This document shows positions 11,842 through 23,149 of a DNA stretch of 64,000 nucleotides, piece after piece (positions within the stretch are counted from its first letter, which is position 1; the number at the start of each line of letters is the position of its first letter). The DNA comes from Rhypophila decipiens (Eukaryota > Ascomycota > Sordariomycetes > Sordariales > Naviculisporaceae): the NCBI GenBank assembly GCA_033297075.1, contig MU858129.1:103626-167625 (forward strand), read 5' to 3'. The notes below the pieces were generated by a model that did not search any database, had not been told where the DNA came from, and was given only the letters and a program-made list of their open reading frames with translations. The translations under genes were made by a program, and so were the position numbers.

Positions 11842-13125
11842 ATGTCAACCCCCCCAACCGTAAAACCACCCCCCCTATCCAACCTCAAAGTCCTCGAATT
11901 CGCAGGCCTAGCTCCAGGCCCATTCGCAGGCCTCCTCCTCGCCGACGCAGGCGCCTCGGTCCTGCGCATCGACCGCCCTATCTCCGGGCCCAACTCCCCA
12001 GCTCCCCCCGCAGCAGACCTCCTAACCCGGCACAAATCCTCCCTACCCCTGGACCTAAAATCCCCATCCGCCCGCCCCCTCCTCCTCAGTCTAATCCGCC
12101 GCGCCGATGTCCTGATCGACCCCTTCCGCCCGGGTGTTCTCGAGAAACTCGGCCTGGGGCCGGATTACATCCTGAACGAGGTGAATCCCGGTTTGATATA
12201 CGCGCGGATGACGGGGTTCAGACGAGACGGGCGGTACAGAGACATGGCGGGGCATGATATTAATTATCTTGCCGTGTCCGGGGTCTTGTCTATGCTGGGA
12301 CCTTCCTCCAAGAAGAAAGGGGGCAAACCCTCGCCGCCGATAAATATACTGGGCGATTTTGCGGGCGGGGGCGCTGTGCTGTTTCAGGGGATTCTGATGG
12401 CTTTGCTTGCGAAACAGCAGCAGAATGGCGGCGACGGGAAAGGGGGGCAGGTTGTAGAAGCCAACATGGTAGACGGGGCAAATTACCTGGCTACATTTCC
12501 ACGGTTTGCACGCAAGACACTGACGGGGTCTCTGCCGAGGGGGGAGAATCTGCTTGACGGTGGATGTCCGTATTATGATGTCTACGAGACCAAGGATGAG
12601 GGTCGGTACATGGCGGTCGGAGCTTTGGAGCCGCAATTTTTTGGGCAGCTGATGAAAGGGCTTGGGCTGGAAGGACTGGGCTGGGAAAGGAAGCGCTATG
12701 ATCGCGATACATGGGATGAGCTTCGCGGGGTACTGGAAAGGAAATTCAGGGAAAAGACGAGAAAGGAGTGGGAGGATGTGTTTGATGGCACGGATGCGTG
12801 TTGTACGCCTGTTTTGGGCTATGATGAGCTGGAAAACGGGGAAAAGGAAGGGAGGGAGGGGGATCAGAGGCCGGTTGTTACGTTGAGAGAGTCGCCTTTG
12901 TTGGCGGTTAAAAAGGGGGCAAAAAAGGAGGATGATGTTGTTAGGCTTGGTCAGGGGGAAGGTGTTGAAGGGGAGGGATATGTAGGGCAGCCGCTGGAAA
13001 TTGGCAAGGGTGGGAAAGAGGTCTTGGAGAGCTGGCTTGGATGGGTTGAGGGACGGGAGTTTAGAGTTGAGGGCGGGGAGGTGGTTTTGTTGAAGGAAGA
13101 GCCTGCGACAAAGGCAAAGTTGTGA
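11842..13125 (+). CDS. Alpha-methylacyl-CoA racemase / CoA-transferase family III, peroxisomal type
   Basis: CaiB/BaiF (family III CoA-transferase) protein of 427 aa, intronless. The ATG at 11842 is preferred: the frame stays open upstream to 11680 but has no ATG there, and the extension is low-complexity leader. The fold's start ([25 protein letters not shown]) is intact. Residues matching the racemase catalytic set of mycobacterial MCR (His, Asp, Glu) are His138 in AGHDINYLA, Asp172 in ILGDFAGGG and Glu249 in YYDVYETKD. The enzyme would epimerise 2-methyl-branched acyl-CoA so it can enter beta-oxidation. The last three residues are AKL, an accepted PTS1 variant, so peroxisomal location is likely. 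A formyl- or succinyl-CoA transferase role is the alternative. Confidence 0.88.
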   Translation: MSTPPTVKPPPLSNLKVLEFAGLAPGPFAGLLLADAGASVLRIDRPISGPNSPAPPAADLLTRHKSSLPLDLKSPSARPLLLSLIRRADVLIDPFRPGVLEKLGLGPDYILNEVNPGLIYARMTGFRRDGRYRDMAGHDINYLAVSGVLSMLGPSSKKKGGKPSPPINILGDFAGGGAVLFQGILMALLAKQQQNGGDGKGGQVVEANMVDGANYLATFPRFARKTLTGSLPRGENLLDGGCPYYDVYETKDEGRYMAVGALEPQFFGQLMKGLGLEGLGWERKRYDRDTWDELRGVLERKFREKTRKEWEDVFDGTDACCTPVLGYDELENGEKEGREGDQRPVVTLRESPLLAVKKGAKKEDDVVRLGQGEGVEGEGYVGQPLEIGKGGKEVLESWLGWVEGREFRVEGGEVVLLKEEPATKAKL

Positions 13126-15189
13126 TGTGTTAGAGGTTGATACCGGTATAGTGGCTGCTCGGTGGATTGTGATATATGTCTGTCTGGCTAGAGTTGTATA
13201 TATGTCTCTCTAAATGTGTACACATGTCCCTCGTCTATAACTCGTCCCCTGATTCTTTCGGCAGTTCCAACACCTGGCAAGGTCCATCATGGAACGAACC
13301 TATCGTCTACCCGTTCAAACTGGACTTGGTGGCGGATTAGGCGGCGGAGCAGGGGGGTCGTCTTGAGATTTGAGGCCGGTAGCTCGCATGGAGACGATAT
13401 TGCCCTCTGAGATGGCGAAAGACTGCTGGAAATATCGTTCTGTGGTATAAGCGGTCAAGGTATAATATGTTATATTCGGCATGACTGTGTTGGTGTGCGT
13501 AGGTACCGAGGCAGATGTGTAGTAGTGCAGAACCTTGCTTGTATGAGGTAGACGCAGCCCGTGCCGTGCCGTGTGAGTGATGACCCGGGAGACTTTCAAG
13601 TATTGTAGAAGCTTACGGAAAGGTTCTCAGAAAGCACATCACAATATTCCGAGTGGAAGGATGCAAGAAAGGCAAAGGGAGCTGAGTCTGTTGAGCAGGC
13701 AGTTACGGTGTCCCATGTCCCTCAGCTGGGCATCTCCGAGGTCAACCAACCGCCCATGTTATATCTCCTGCATCTGGCAAGTCTGTGCCATCTCATCACC
13801 GCGTGGGCAAGGTCCCTGCTTCCCCAAGCTCAACGACACCGACAAACGAAAAGCGAGAACTGCGTTGTGTGTTTGGTCTGCCAGGTCGTCAAGACAAGCC
13901 ACGACGTCGTCCCACCTCCTCACCGTCTCACCGCCATCGAAGTGGGCGTATAAACCCCAAAGGTGTGGGAGCCTCTGGGCCCGATAGCAAATCCCGATTG
14001 GTGCATCAAGAAAGAAGAAGAAACGAGCCTGAATATGCCGGGTTCTTGTCAACTTGAGATGTGACAAAAAGACGAGGGAGTGCGTCTGCGAAATGTGTGG
14101 GGGGAACACAGCTCGTCCCGACACAATGGATTTTATTCTGGACGAGCGTGGGGGCCCTTCTAGAAGAGAAGAAGAAGAAACGAAATCTTAATCGTGGGGG
14201 CGGGCTGCTTCTCGTCCCCGACGAGTCCCGGAACAAGATATGAGCACTCGGGGCAGCTGGATGATCTTATTGGCCCTGGACCGGTGTTACTTATGTATTA
14301 GGTTGGCAAAGAAAAATAAAAAAAAAGTATTTGACACCATGATGATTCGAACTTACACCCTGTCGAAGAACTGCTGAAAGACTCGAGGTCACCATCAGGC
14401 TGAATTCAGAGCGAGGCGAGTAAGACGCTTAGCAGTTGCGCCAAGTTAGCTTGGTGCTGGTGTTGAAATCCAAGGTCCCTACATCTCTTGATATGCCCAG
14501 CGTCTTGTGATCCCAAGTCTGGAGTCTCCAAGGTAAACACTGATGGGATTCGGATTTACTGTACTTTATTACATGATGAATGGATGTAAAGAATTCAAAT
14601 TGAATATATGTCCTCCCTCGCCAGTGAGTTTGAGATAGGCAAAGAAGGGCCAATGAAGAAGAGATGATGTAACTATATCTGGAACCAACTTTTCAGAGCC
14701 ATTATCGTCATGTAAACTCTTTGTTGCTCTCCCTGAGGGTCATTACACAAGCAACACGGGTACATGATCGGACACGAAGACACCATTCCAAAACAAATTG
14801 TCATGAATCTATAAAGGTATCACTACCAGGTATCCGACAGAAACCCCATGGCCACCAAGAACATAAACCACTTACGTCGTTGAAGGAAACGCGGCGCAAA
14901 TATGAGCCGACAAGGAGGAGAAAGGGACCCGAGACAATAAAAGATGGGGAAATGTGTGTCTGTTGGAATAAAAGGCGTGACCATCACATAAAATGAAAAC
15001 ACCGCCGAAATCGCCACCACCAGCTAAACAATGGCACCGAACAACCATCTACTAATCATCCTTCCTCCTCCCGCCATTATTACTAGAGACCCCTGCTACA
15101 TGCCGGGACCTCCTATAGTGTGAGCGCCCGTGTTCGTGCTTCGGCATTCTCACAGCCCAAGATATTTCTTCCGTACCTTCTTTGCACAC
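13126..15189. other. Convergent intergenic region with a tRNA-like unit
   Basis: 2.1 kb between the racemase and VPS1 stops. Apart from the degenerate tRNA-like unit at 14332-14464 I see no gene; open frames up to about 136 aa lack ATG-supported, protein-like sequence. Confidence 0.5.
14332..14464 (-). tRNA. Degenerate tRNA-like Pol III unit (probable pseudogene)
   Basis: On the minus strand a box A match (TGGCGCAACTG, 14443-14433) and a box B match (GTTCGAATC, 14352-14344) are in the right order, about 80 nt apart, as in an intron-containing or long-variable-arm tRNA. The 3' side TGGTGTC+A (14339-14332) can pair at 6 of 7 positions with AACACCA at 14464-14458. A run of nine T (minus strand, 14326-14318) follows six bases later, as in a Pol III terminator. 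However, about 14 extra bases separate the acceptor strand from box A, the T stem pairs poorly, and I could not place an anticodon stem. A decayed tRNA gene or tRNA-derived element is more likely than a working one. Confidence 0.35.
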
Positions 15190-17615
15190 CTACTGCACCT
15201 GACTGACAATCTCGTTGGCTCTCGAGAGAGACTCCACCATCTGCTGGCACTCCTTTCTCCGTCTGACTGTGTAGTCGCTCTCCTTGAGCAGGTCATCAAG
15301 CTCGTTGGTGCGATACATGTTCTCCAGCAACTCTTTTTGCATCTCGTCCTTTGTAAATCTGTACGGATAAAACATGTCAGCTAGGGCCTACTCTCAAGAA
15401 TGCCGGATAACGTACTGAACGAGGTTAAGCATGATGGCTTTGGGAACCATATCAATCATGGTCCGCTTAACAATATTGTAGTAAGACGAAATAAGCAGCT
15501 CTGTTCTCCAGGTCAGTAAAGAATTCTTCACACCACGACAGATTCAGTCCACGTACTGATAACTTCAACCTCAATGTTTTCACGCTCAGATAGCACGCCA
15601 GAGGCCTTGAGTGACGGTGGGGGTGCCTCCATAGCCGCTGCCTTTTTCTTGTTCTTGGCCGCGAAAAAGCTTCCAAAGAAACCGCCATTCGAGTCGTTGT
15701 CAGGGATGGTGGGGCTCGCCGCCCTCGCCGGTGTGGCCGCGATGGGCAAGGGCTTCCCCGTCTTGGGGTCAACTTGTACTGGTCGCGAGGGGTTGTGTTT
15801 CTCGTTGACTATCGCCATTGCCTGTCAAGGGGTTAGCTCCAATCGCATTATACCAAAAGAATTCCGAAAGAAAAGAAAACCTACCCGATGGCCGTTCAAG
15901 AAATCAGGGTGACCAGTGTTGATATAGCACGACTCCATGGCAACCAGATCTCTCACGAGCTTGTTTGTGGGGTCCATAGCCTTCTTGAAAAACGATATGA
16001 CGACCGCGTGGATCTTCTCCTTCAGCGACGGGTAGCGGCGGTAGAGGTTCTTACCAAGCAGTTGAGTGAGAATTCTGACCAACTCGTCGTACACCAGAGA
16101 GGCGCACTTCAAGCTGGGCTCCTCCAGCCGCTTGATTTGCTGTTTGACAATAACCTCAAATGCCATGGTACCGACAAAGAGGGCCGGGGATGAGCCAGAC
16201 GAGTTGTAGAGTATGGTGCGGATGTCAACATCTTTGACTTGGTCGAATGGGTCCACCGCCTTGACGCCGTTGGAATAGAGCTCGTGGAACACAAAGCTGA
16301 TTCTGGCACCGCCAGACAGCTCTGTGCTGGAAAGCTCGGTATTGTTTCCATCCAAAACAGTGCGCCACTCGTTCGAGAACTCGGTGATGATGTTGAGCAC
16401 AATGTTGGCGCTGTTGCCGAGCATCGAGGGTCCCAAGCTCTCGAGCTCCTGCGTGTACTTCTGCAGGGAGCTGGAGATACGAGCCTTGATGTCGGGCAGG
16501 GTCTGCTTGATGTGCATCATCAGGATCAGGTTGAGCTTCCGGGCGAGATAGGGAGTTCCACAGTATGAGCTCTTGTTTCGGTATGCCTTGTGGTTCTCGA
16601 AGAAGTTCTTCTCGGCCTCGAGGGCAGCGAGAATGGGCTTCTTGTTGTCGATATCTCTTTGTCCACGATTCACCACGGGCACGTAGCCGAGTCTGAGCGG
16701 AATGATGCGCCCCGCAAGAATATCCACGACATCGGTACCCTCGTCCATCAAGTCGACCTTGGTGAGCACACCGATAGTCCGTTGGCCTTCGGGATCAACC
16801 TCTCTGGCCAGCTTCAGACCATCAGAGTTGGCCAGATCGATGTTGGCCGCCGTGACAGCTAGGATGATAGCGTTCGATTTTTGTATGTACTTGAGAATCA
16901 TGTCCCTGATCTGCCTTTCGATATCGCGAGGCTGGTCGCCGACGGGGACTCTTGTCAGACCGGGCAGATCGACGAGCGTGAGGTTGAGCACGTTGGGAGA
17001 GTAGATTCGAAGATTGATGGGGGCCGGCGAGATGCCAGCATTCCTGCCCACTTTGGCCTCGGTTTCCCGACTGATCTCATCCCGGATCTTGTTGAAGTCG
17101 AAGAACTTTTGACCCGGAATATGAAGGAACTCGCCCCACTCGTCAGTGTTGGCCGCCTTATCGGTCGTATTGGTGATCTCGTTGGAGGTTCCGTTCGCCT
17201 GGGCGTCGCGGTTGATGAGCTGGAGCACGAGCGGACGGCGAGTGACGATGCCAGAGCCACGGGGTAAACTGCCAGGAAGAGGTTAGGCGTCAGACCGCAT
17301 TCTAGTTACAGCAGGTTGGCAAAAAGGGGGGGTAACACACAAGTCGCGCCCAACAATATTTTCTAATACCGAGCTCTTTCCGCTAGACTGACTTCCAACG
17401 ACGACTATTTGTGGCAGATCGATTGGGTTGTTGACTCCGACAGTGGTGAACACATCTTGAAGCTTGTTGACGAGCCTGGGGAGAAAGAGAGGTTAGCCGA
17501 ATAGTCTTGGGAGGGGCGGTCAGCCTGCCGAGATCGAGGGTCCAGCGACATACTTGATAAGCCCGGGATCTGAGATACCACCGGGGGTAGCCAGGGAAGG
17601 TGCTTCTGCCGTCAT
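15190..17615 (-). CDS. VPS1: Dynamin-related GTPase Vps1, six exons
   Basis: Large GTPase for vacuolar protein sorting, endosome recycling and peroxisome fission. Exons are 17615-17554, 17475-17341, 17268-15885, 15821-15557, 15500-15416 and 15358-15190, giving 699 aa, the usual Vps1 length. GTPase motifs: GSQSSGKS (P-loop, residues 48-55), [15 protein letters not shown] (G3 and following loop) and LTKVDLMD (G4). The middle/stalk region follows, then the variable Insert-B-like stretch without a PH domain ([15 protein letters not shown] and [15 protein letters not shown]), and a C-terminal GTPase effector domain ([15 protein letters not shown] to [10 protein letters not shown]). Exon 2's donor is GTGTGT, a weaker variant. 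It is convergent with the racemase gene. Confidence 0.96.
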
Positions 17616-19104
17616 GTTGATCGAAGAAGCTATAACGCGGCGGTAGGGAGTGGTTGTGAAAAGCAAAGGTGGGAGATGACTGTCGTTCAGCTATGCACGG
17701 CTGAGGTGGGTTCCCTTGTGTTGGGCAGCGCAGAGGGGTGTGGAGCGAATTGCTGGCCGAGAGAACGTCGTTGCTCTGGCAGATGGGATCAACGTTAGGG
17801 TTCTAGGGTCGAACAGAGCAGTTCGCGTGAGCTCAAAGAGGCCTTCAAATGAGACTGCTGGAGAGGTTTCGTCTTGGAGGTTGTTGGTGTTCGAGGGTGG
17901 AAATCGGATATCTTTTGGCCTCCCGAGTGTTACGGATCTATCAAGGGCCAGAAACATTGCTTCAGGTTGACTTACGTAGCGTTGCAGGGGCACTGGCTGT
18001 GCGTGGATTCAAGGCTTGGCGCCTTCACGTGACCGTTGTGACACTCGCCTTGCAGTTCCAGCAGTCTGCGATGCCGGGCCAGAAGACCAAAGCCAGAAGA
18101 CCAAAAGCCAGAAGACCCAAGTCCCGGGACTCGTCCACAGTGGAGCTAACAAGACATCTTCCAGAAAGGCAGTACGGTATTCGAGGTCCCGGTCTTGTTT
18201 CTTACCTCAAGTTTCATTGTTCTGTCCCTTTCATGTCAACATTCTATCCCCAATACCGACGCCTTTATCTCGGTGCCTGAAACGGCAGTCCACGTCGTCC
18301 TACTCTACAAAGTGTTCGTCATGCAATACGTACGCACTCCTTGAATTCCGCCTCAGGGCGTCCTCCCTTCGAAGGCAACACATAACGCAATATCGCTAAT
18401 GAATACGCGGCAGGTAAAGTCCAACAGACTGTCAAGTTGTGAGTGGAATTTCATGTATACACTCTTATTGTTCTACATGTCCATCATGCATTGCGACAAA
18501 GGCCTCAAAGGTCCACATCTCGCAGGCAGGTCCGTGATTTGAAGCGTTGATATATTAGTGAGCTGGCTCATCACGAGCAAAAGTACAAATCATCCAACGC
18601 CAAGATACTCAATGATGAATTGAGTCCCAATCTCAGCCATCCTCCAACTCCTATCCATCCTCTCGTCCATCAAGCCAAGCCGGTTCAGCTGTAATACAAA
18701 ACTGAGAGCATACCCAACGAAAAAAAAAAAAACCAGCCACATATGGAAAAAACTCCGTTACCTTGCTGAAATAATGCAGGCAAATGTATAGCTCGTAATA
18801 GTCATCGTAACCACCTGCCGTCCAGTTCGTTCTATAGCACGAGGTAAAAAAGTGCCCCGGGACCATCCCAATAGAACGTTGAGAAATAGAATATGAATAA
18901 GTGCAGTAAGTGGTGCAGGGGACTTGAGCTTCTCAGACTGCAAGTCGCGTCAAGTATTCATCTCCAAATTCCCCGGGTCGCCATCCACCTCCTCTCATGG
19001 TAAAGTGGGCGTCCAACCCATCAGCAGAACGTTGAGAAATGAACTCCATGTCCCTCCGATCATACGTCACCATGACGAACCGCGGATTCCCCTTGATATC
19101 TCCA
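17616..19104. other. Intergenic, VPS1 promoter and GID7 3' flank
   Basis: 1.5 kb between two minus-strand genes. It contains a three-unit tandem repeat (18078-18121) and a 12-A run (about 18721-18732). An 81-codon open frame (18933 to about 19175, minus) continues past the GID7 stop in another frame but has no supported splice. No gene is called. Confidence 0.5.
18078..18121. repeat. Tandem repeat, three 14-15 bp units
   Basis: Three consecutive copies of GCCAGAAGACCAAA(A) start at 18078, 18092 and 18107; the last differs slightly (GCCAGAAGACCCAAG). It lies upstream of VPS1. Confidence 0.85.
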
Positions 19105-21518
19105 TCAGGGGCTGCCCCGACCTGAACCATTGGAGTGTAATGATTTGTGGTTCGCATATTCTCGTAAACGCTCCTTATTTGACCAGCTAGAAAGATAAAG
19201 TGTTAGTAGAAGCTTCTCAACAAAAGTCAACAGGCGGGCAAGCATACATTTTGATCTTCCCGTCATCTCCACAGGTCGCGAACATGCAGGGATCTGCTGG
19301 GTTCCAGGTGACCGAGTTACACCGTGGGTCATGGGCATCTAGCTTCTGTATCGGGATGCCAGAAGACTTGTGCCAGATATAGACGGCGCCATCTGTTTGA
19401 TGATTAGCAAAACCGGCTCAGCCAGACAGACTTCTCTGCAAGTGCCACTCACCCTCGCTTCCACTGATCACGAATGCCTCGTTTGCGCCGCCAAAGGCAC
19501 TCCTGATGGTGTAGTCGCCACCAGAGTGTCCCCTATACCGCTGGATGGATTCTTTTGTCAAGAGATCTATCAGCTGCGCTTCCCCGTCAATCTTGTTGAC
19601 CAGAAGGCACCCGGAGTCCTGGCTAATGCTGATCGAGGTCGGCCGTGCCTTGAGGTCGATCTCGTACTCCCGCTCGCGCGTGACGCCGTTGTATACATGC
19701 AGCCTGCTTTGCTCGTCCATGGCAACCAGCCACCGTCCGTCGGGAGAGATGGTCAAGTCTTCTGTCCTATGTTTCTTTGACCAGACGTGAATCACGTTCC
19801 CATTCAAGTCCCACTCTACGAGCGACTTTTCCTTGTCAAAACTGCCCGTGATAAGATGCATGCTACCGGGAAGCCATACACAGCTGCTGACTGGTTCGTC
19901 GAAAACTTCCAAGGTCCTCATAATATTTCCGTTCTGGGTAGTGTTAGTTTTGCTTCATGCTCATCTCTTCGGTGAGGAGGTCTTACATTCGTGTACCAAA
20001 TCTTTGCTTTGCGGTCTCTGCCACACGTCACAAGCATGCTGTCGTCCGGACTCCAGGCAAGGTTGCATACTTCCCCGCCATCATGCGCTTTTATGGTTTG
20101 CAGTAGTTGAAATTGGGGTACGCTATAGATGAGGACAGATTTGTCCATCCCGCAGCTAGCCAGTCTTTTTCCGTCGTTGGAGAAGCGAATTTGCCATACT
20201 TCGCTCGAATGGTGGTCAAGTTCCGTGAGGACCTCTGACGGAAACTGGCTTATGTCACACACATGGTCCGAGTAGAGCGAGGGAGGCTCTGCGCTGGTGT
20301 GGCAAAGACAACTGAGGATCTGACTTTCCTTCACCTGCGAGAGGAGCACCGCTAACCTGTGCTCGGGGAGCATCACTGAAGGGGATATGCATTCTGGTGG
20401 TACTGTTAGCACAAGTCTCTTGGAGCTGTGATGGGGAGATACTCACTAGAAAGCTCGGACAAGAGTCTCTGACGTGAGTGGCCGTGGGCGCCATCCCAGT
20501 TCGCCTTCGACTTGAGATCGTCGGGCGATTGGCACATGAGGAGATTGGAGAGGAAGTGAACTTTTTGGTGCTGCTCCGAGCATAGGGGTGTGAGCTCGCC
20601 CCTGAGCACCGTCAGGGCACGTGCCGTCTCTCGTCGCTCCAGCAGCTCCAGGAACTTTTGCTGTCTAATCCAGATGCGCATCAAGTTTCTATCAGTCCCT
20701 GGAGCTAACACCAACCCGTTACCGTCTTGTTGACGTTCTCCTGTAGAGACGGCTCCAGACAGGAGTGCCTCCGCCTGTGCCCATGCCCCATCCAGGATAG
20801 AGTTCCGGAAAGCAGCGACGGTAGCACTCTCAAGCACGTAACCACTATCTCTGCTTACACTCTCCGCCGCCGCCGGATATCCCATGTCCGAGAGGGCCTG
20901 GATCAAGATGCGCGTGACTTCTTCACGGTCATGGCCGAAATACGTGGATGGCTTTTCAGCGCATGCCACCTCTTTCCCATTCTGCGATGACCCATTTACA
21001 CTCCCAACAGAGTTTTTGTGGACACCGTTCGAAGTTGCCGTCCCGAAGCCATCCTCTGGCCGTGCTGATCCATTAGACATCACCCGGCGGGTCCCGTTAG
21101 ACACCTCTTGCCCATCCACATCAGCCAGCATGTTGCCCGCTCGTCTGCGTTTCGTCTGTGGTTGAGAGGTGGTTCGGCAATTTGCCACGGAGCTTCCGCC
21201 GGATGCCGCTGCGCCTTCTTCACCGTCGCCTCCGTCGTCAGATTCGCTCCGTGATCGTCTTCCCAATATCTGCCCAGGAGCAACTGCGGCGGTATGTGGT
21301 GTGGACTCGGGTTGAGGAATCGGGTCGGGGGCGCTCGGGTCGGATTGCTGGGGCAGGGGGACTTGGAGCGGCGTAGATCGAGGGGGAGATGAATGTCCCG
21401 GGTCGGCAGATGATACTGATGGCTGCGGAATGCGATGGCTGGTCTGTGATAAGGATGGCGAATATGTATAAGCGGAGTTGGGGATTTGGTCTGCCACGGC
21501 GATAACCTTTGGGGCCAC
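19105..21518 (-). CDS. GID7: GID/CTLH ubiquitin-ligase WD40 subunit (Gid7 / WDR26 type), 5' end unresolved
   Basis: Scaffold subunit of the GID/CTLH E3 complex that marks gluconeogenic enzymes for degradation when glucose returns. Exons from the 3' end are 19186-19105, 19392-19248, 19933-19453, 20393-19987 and a first long exon 20447 up to about 21518. Order of domains: a low-complexity Ser/Pro/Gly-rich N-terminus with LGRRSRSESDD, a LisH-like helix pair (EVTRILIQALSDMGYPAAA), a CTLH region with HFLSNLLMCQSPDDL, then WD40 repeats (for example CGMDKSVLIYSV, CGRDRKAKIWYT, CGDDGKIKIWSN). The long first exon stays open upstream of 21518 but has no ATG in frame; the first internal Met is at 21131 and would drop conserved-looking sequence. 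A spliced short first exon is likely; candidate ATGs are at 21829 and 21789. Confidence 0.87.
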
Positions 21519-21829
21519 GGGACCGACTCCTCGTTCCCGCAGAGGCTTTGGTGTGAACTGGTTAATTTCTGCGACCGGACAACAAAGGATAGCGGCGGAA
21601 CAGGATCGACGACAAGCCTGGAGGTTGGGGAGCTTTGACAGCTAATGTAGGCTGGCGGGTAGTTCGGAACTTTGTTTGGGACCTTGGCAGCGAAGTCAAG
21701 GTTGAGGGCGCCGGAGAGTTGCTTGATAAGACAGCAGGTCAGCAAGGTGCCGTCATATACTGGTGGCTACTGATGCTGCTGCTGATCATGGATGGGGGGC
21801 TCGATGGGGGCTGGCCCAGGATTGCGCAT

Positions 21830-23149
21830 CCGTCAACTTCCGCAGCAATGTCGGGGTAGCTAGACCAACACAAAGGCCAAAGCGAGACACGCAGACACGG
21901 CACACTTCCAAGATGGGTTCTGTACAGATGCGAGTGAGAAAGCGCCCAAAATGAATAAAATCGCAAGCAATTTGAATAGAAGCAGTATTTGAACAAGGTT
22001 TCTACCGAAGCTTTGGAAACTAAGTTTTGGGTTCGGGTTGAGCTGAGGTGTAAAGGGACAAGGAACCGAACGCTTCTTTGATTGAACTGGATGGGTGGCC
22101 TTGCAGGTGAGAGGATGTTTAGGTAGCAACATGTATGATACGGTTGGTGAAATGCATGTTCGTCAGTGCAGTCATCAGCGGCCCGAGGGGCTTGCTGCTG
22201 CGCTGAGACCCGCTGGTGGTCGCCCTAGGTGCCGACTGGCAGGCCGGTTACAGTGGCTTGCTACGGGTTACGTACTGTATCCTATTCCTACTGTGCAAGG
22301 TTGTTAGTGAGGTGACTTGGCAGTTGGCCAGCCTGAACCTGAACTGGACCAGCCTTGATTGGCTCTCACTCTCAAGTCTTCGACAAGTGAGCTTGACGAT
22401 ATTCACACTCACTCGAACCATTATCTCTACATTGACCGAGGACCTTGAGTTCGGATGTGTTGAGGCTCTCGAATTCCTCCAAGCAGAATATGGGACATGC
22501 AACAAACACTTGCATTAGGTTCAGCATTCCCGAGGAACAGCCTGATAGGCTCTGGCAGATCTCACTGGCCGCCCACATGAATGAACGGGAAGAAATCAAT
22601 AACAGAAAAGACCGGTCTAAACGTGATAGAATGCCCAAATGTTCGTCATTTATACCGGTAGGTAGATAGGAAGGTAGTTACATATATATATATATACATT
22701 ATATGTGTGAGGAGATACGCAAATATATACAAACAATCCACACACTCTCTCGGACTTGGAAAATGCAAAGTAAATATGAAAATAACAAGGAAGAAACAAC
22801 CAAAAAGCCTCAGCGAAGGGACCTCAGAATGATCATGATAGAAAACCATACAAGAAAAAAAGAGTCGTCATCGCGTTATTCATGCCCATTTGCCTCTAAA
22901 TACCAAGCGAGAGAAAATCGAACCAAGGGCAACGACAAGACATACGAAAGATGGGGGCATAAATAAGAGTGACGCGGGAAAACAAAAACCATGCTCATGC
23001 GTTTGTTTCTCTCTCTCTCTGCAACAATAAAGAAGGGTATTACATATACATCTTATCTTGAAAGGTAAATAAAACAATGTGGTGAGGCTTGCTTCCTTTT
23101 CATCATATGCGTAGACCAAGATCATCAAAGTCTGTCATGCTCATGCTAA
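21830..23149. other. Intergenic, GID7 promoter and 3' flank of the PH-domain gene
   Basis: About 1.3 kb between two minus-strand genes. Features are a (TA)n tract at about 22682-22696 and a CT repeat near 23008-23021. No gene is supported. Confidence 0.5.

Noticed and set aside
12091..12636. 181-codon frame antisense to the racemase gene
   Set aside because: Antisense shadow of a GC-rich coding region with no motif.
16239..17267. Long frames antisense to VPS1
   Set aside because: Shadows of the conserved dynamin coding frame on the opposite strand.
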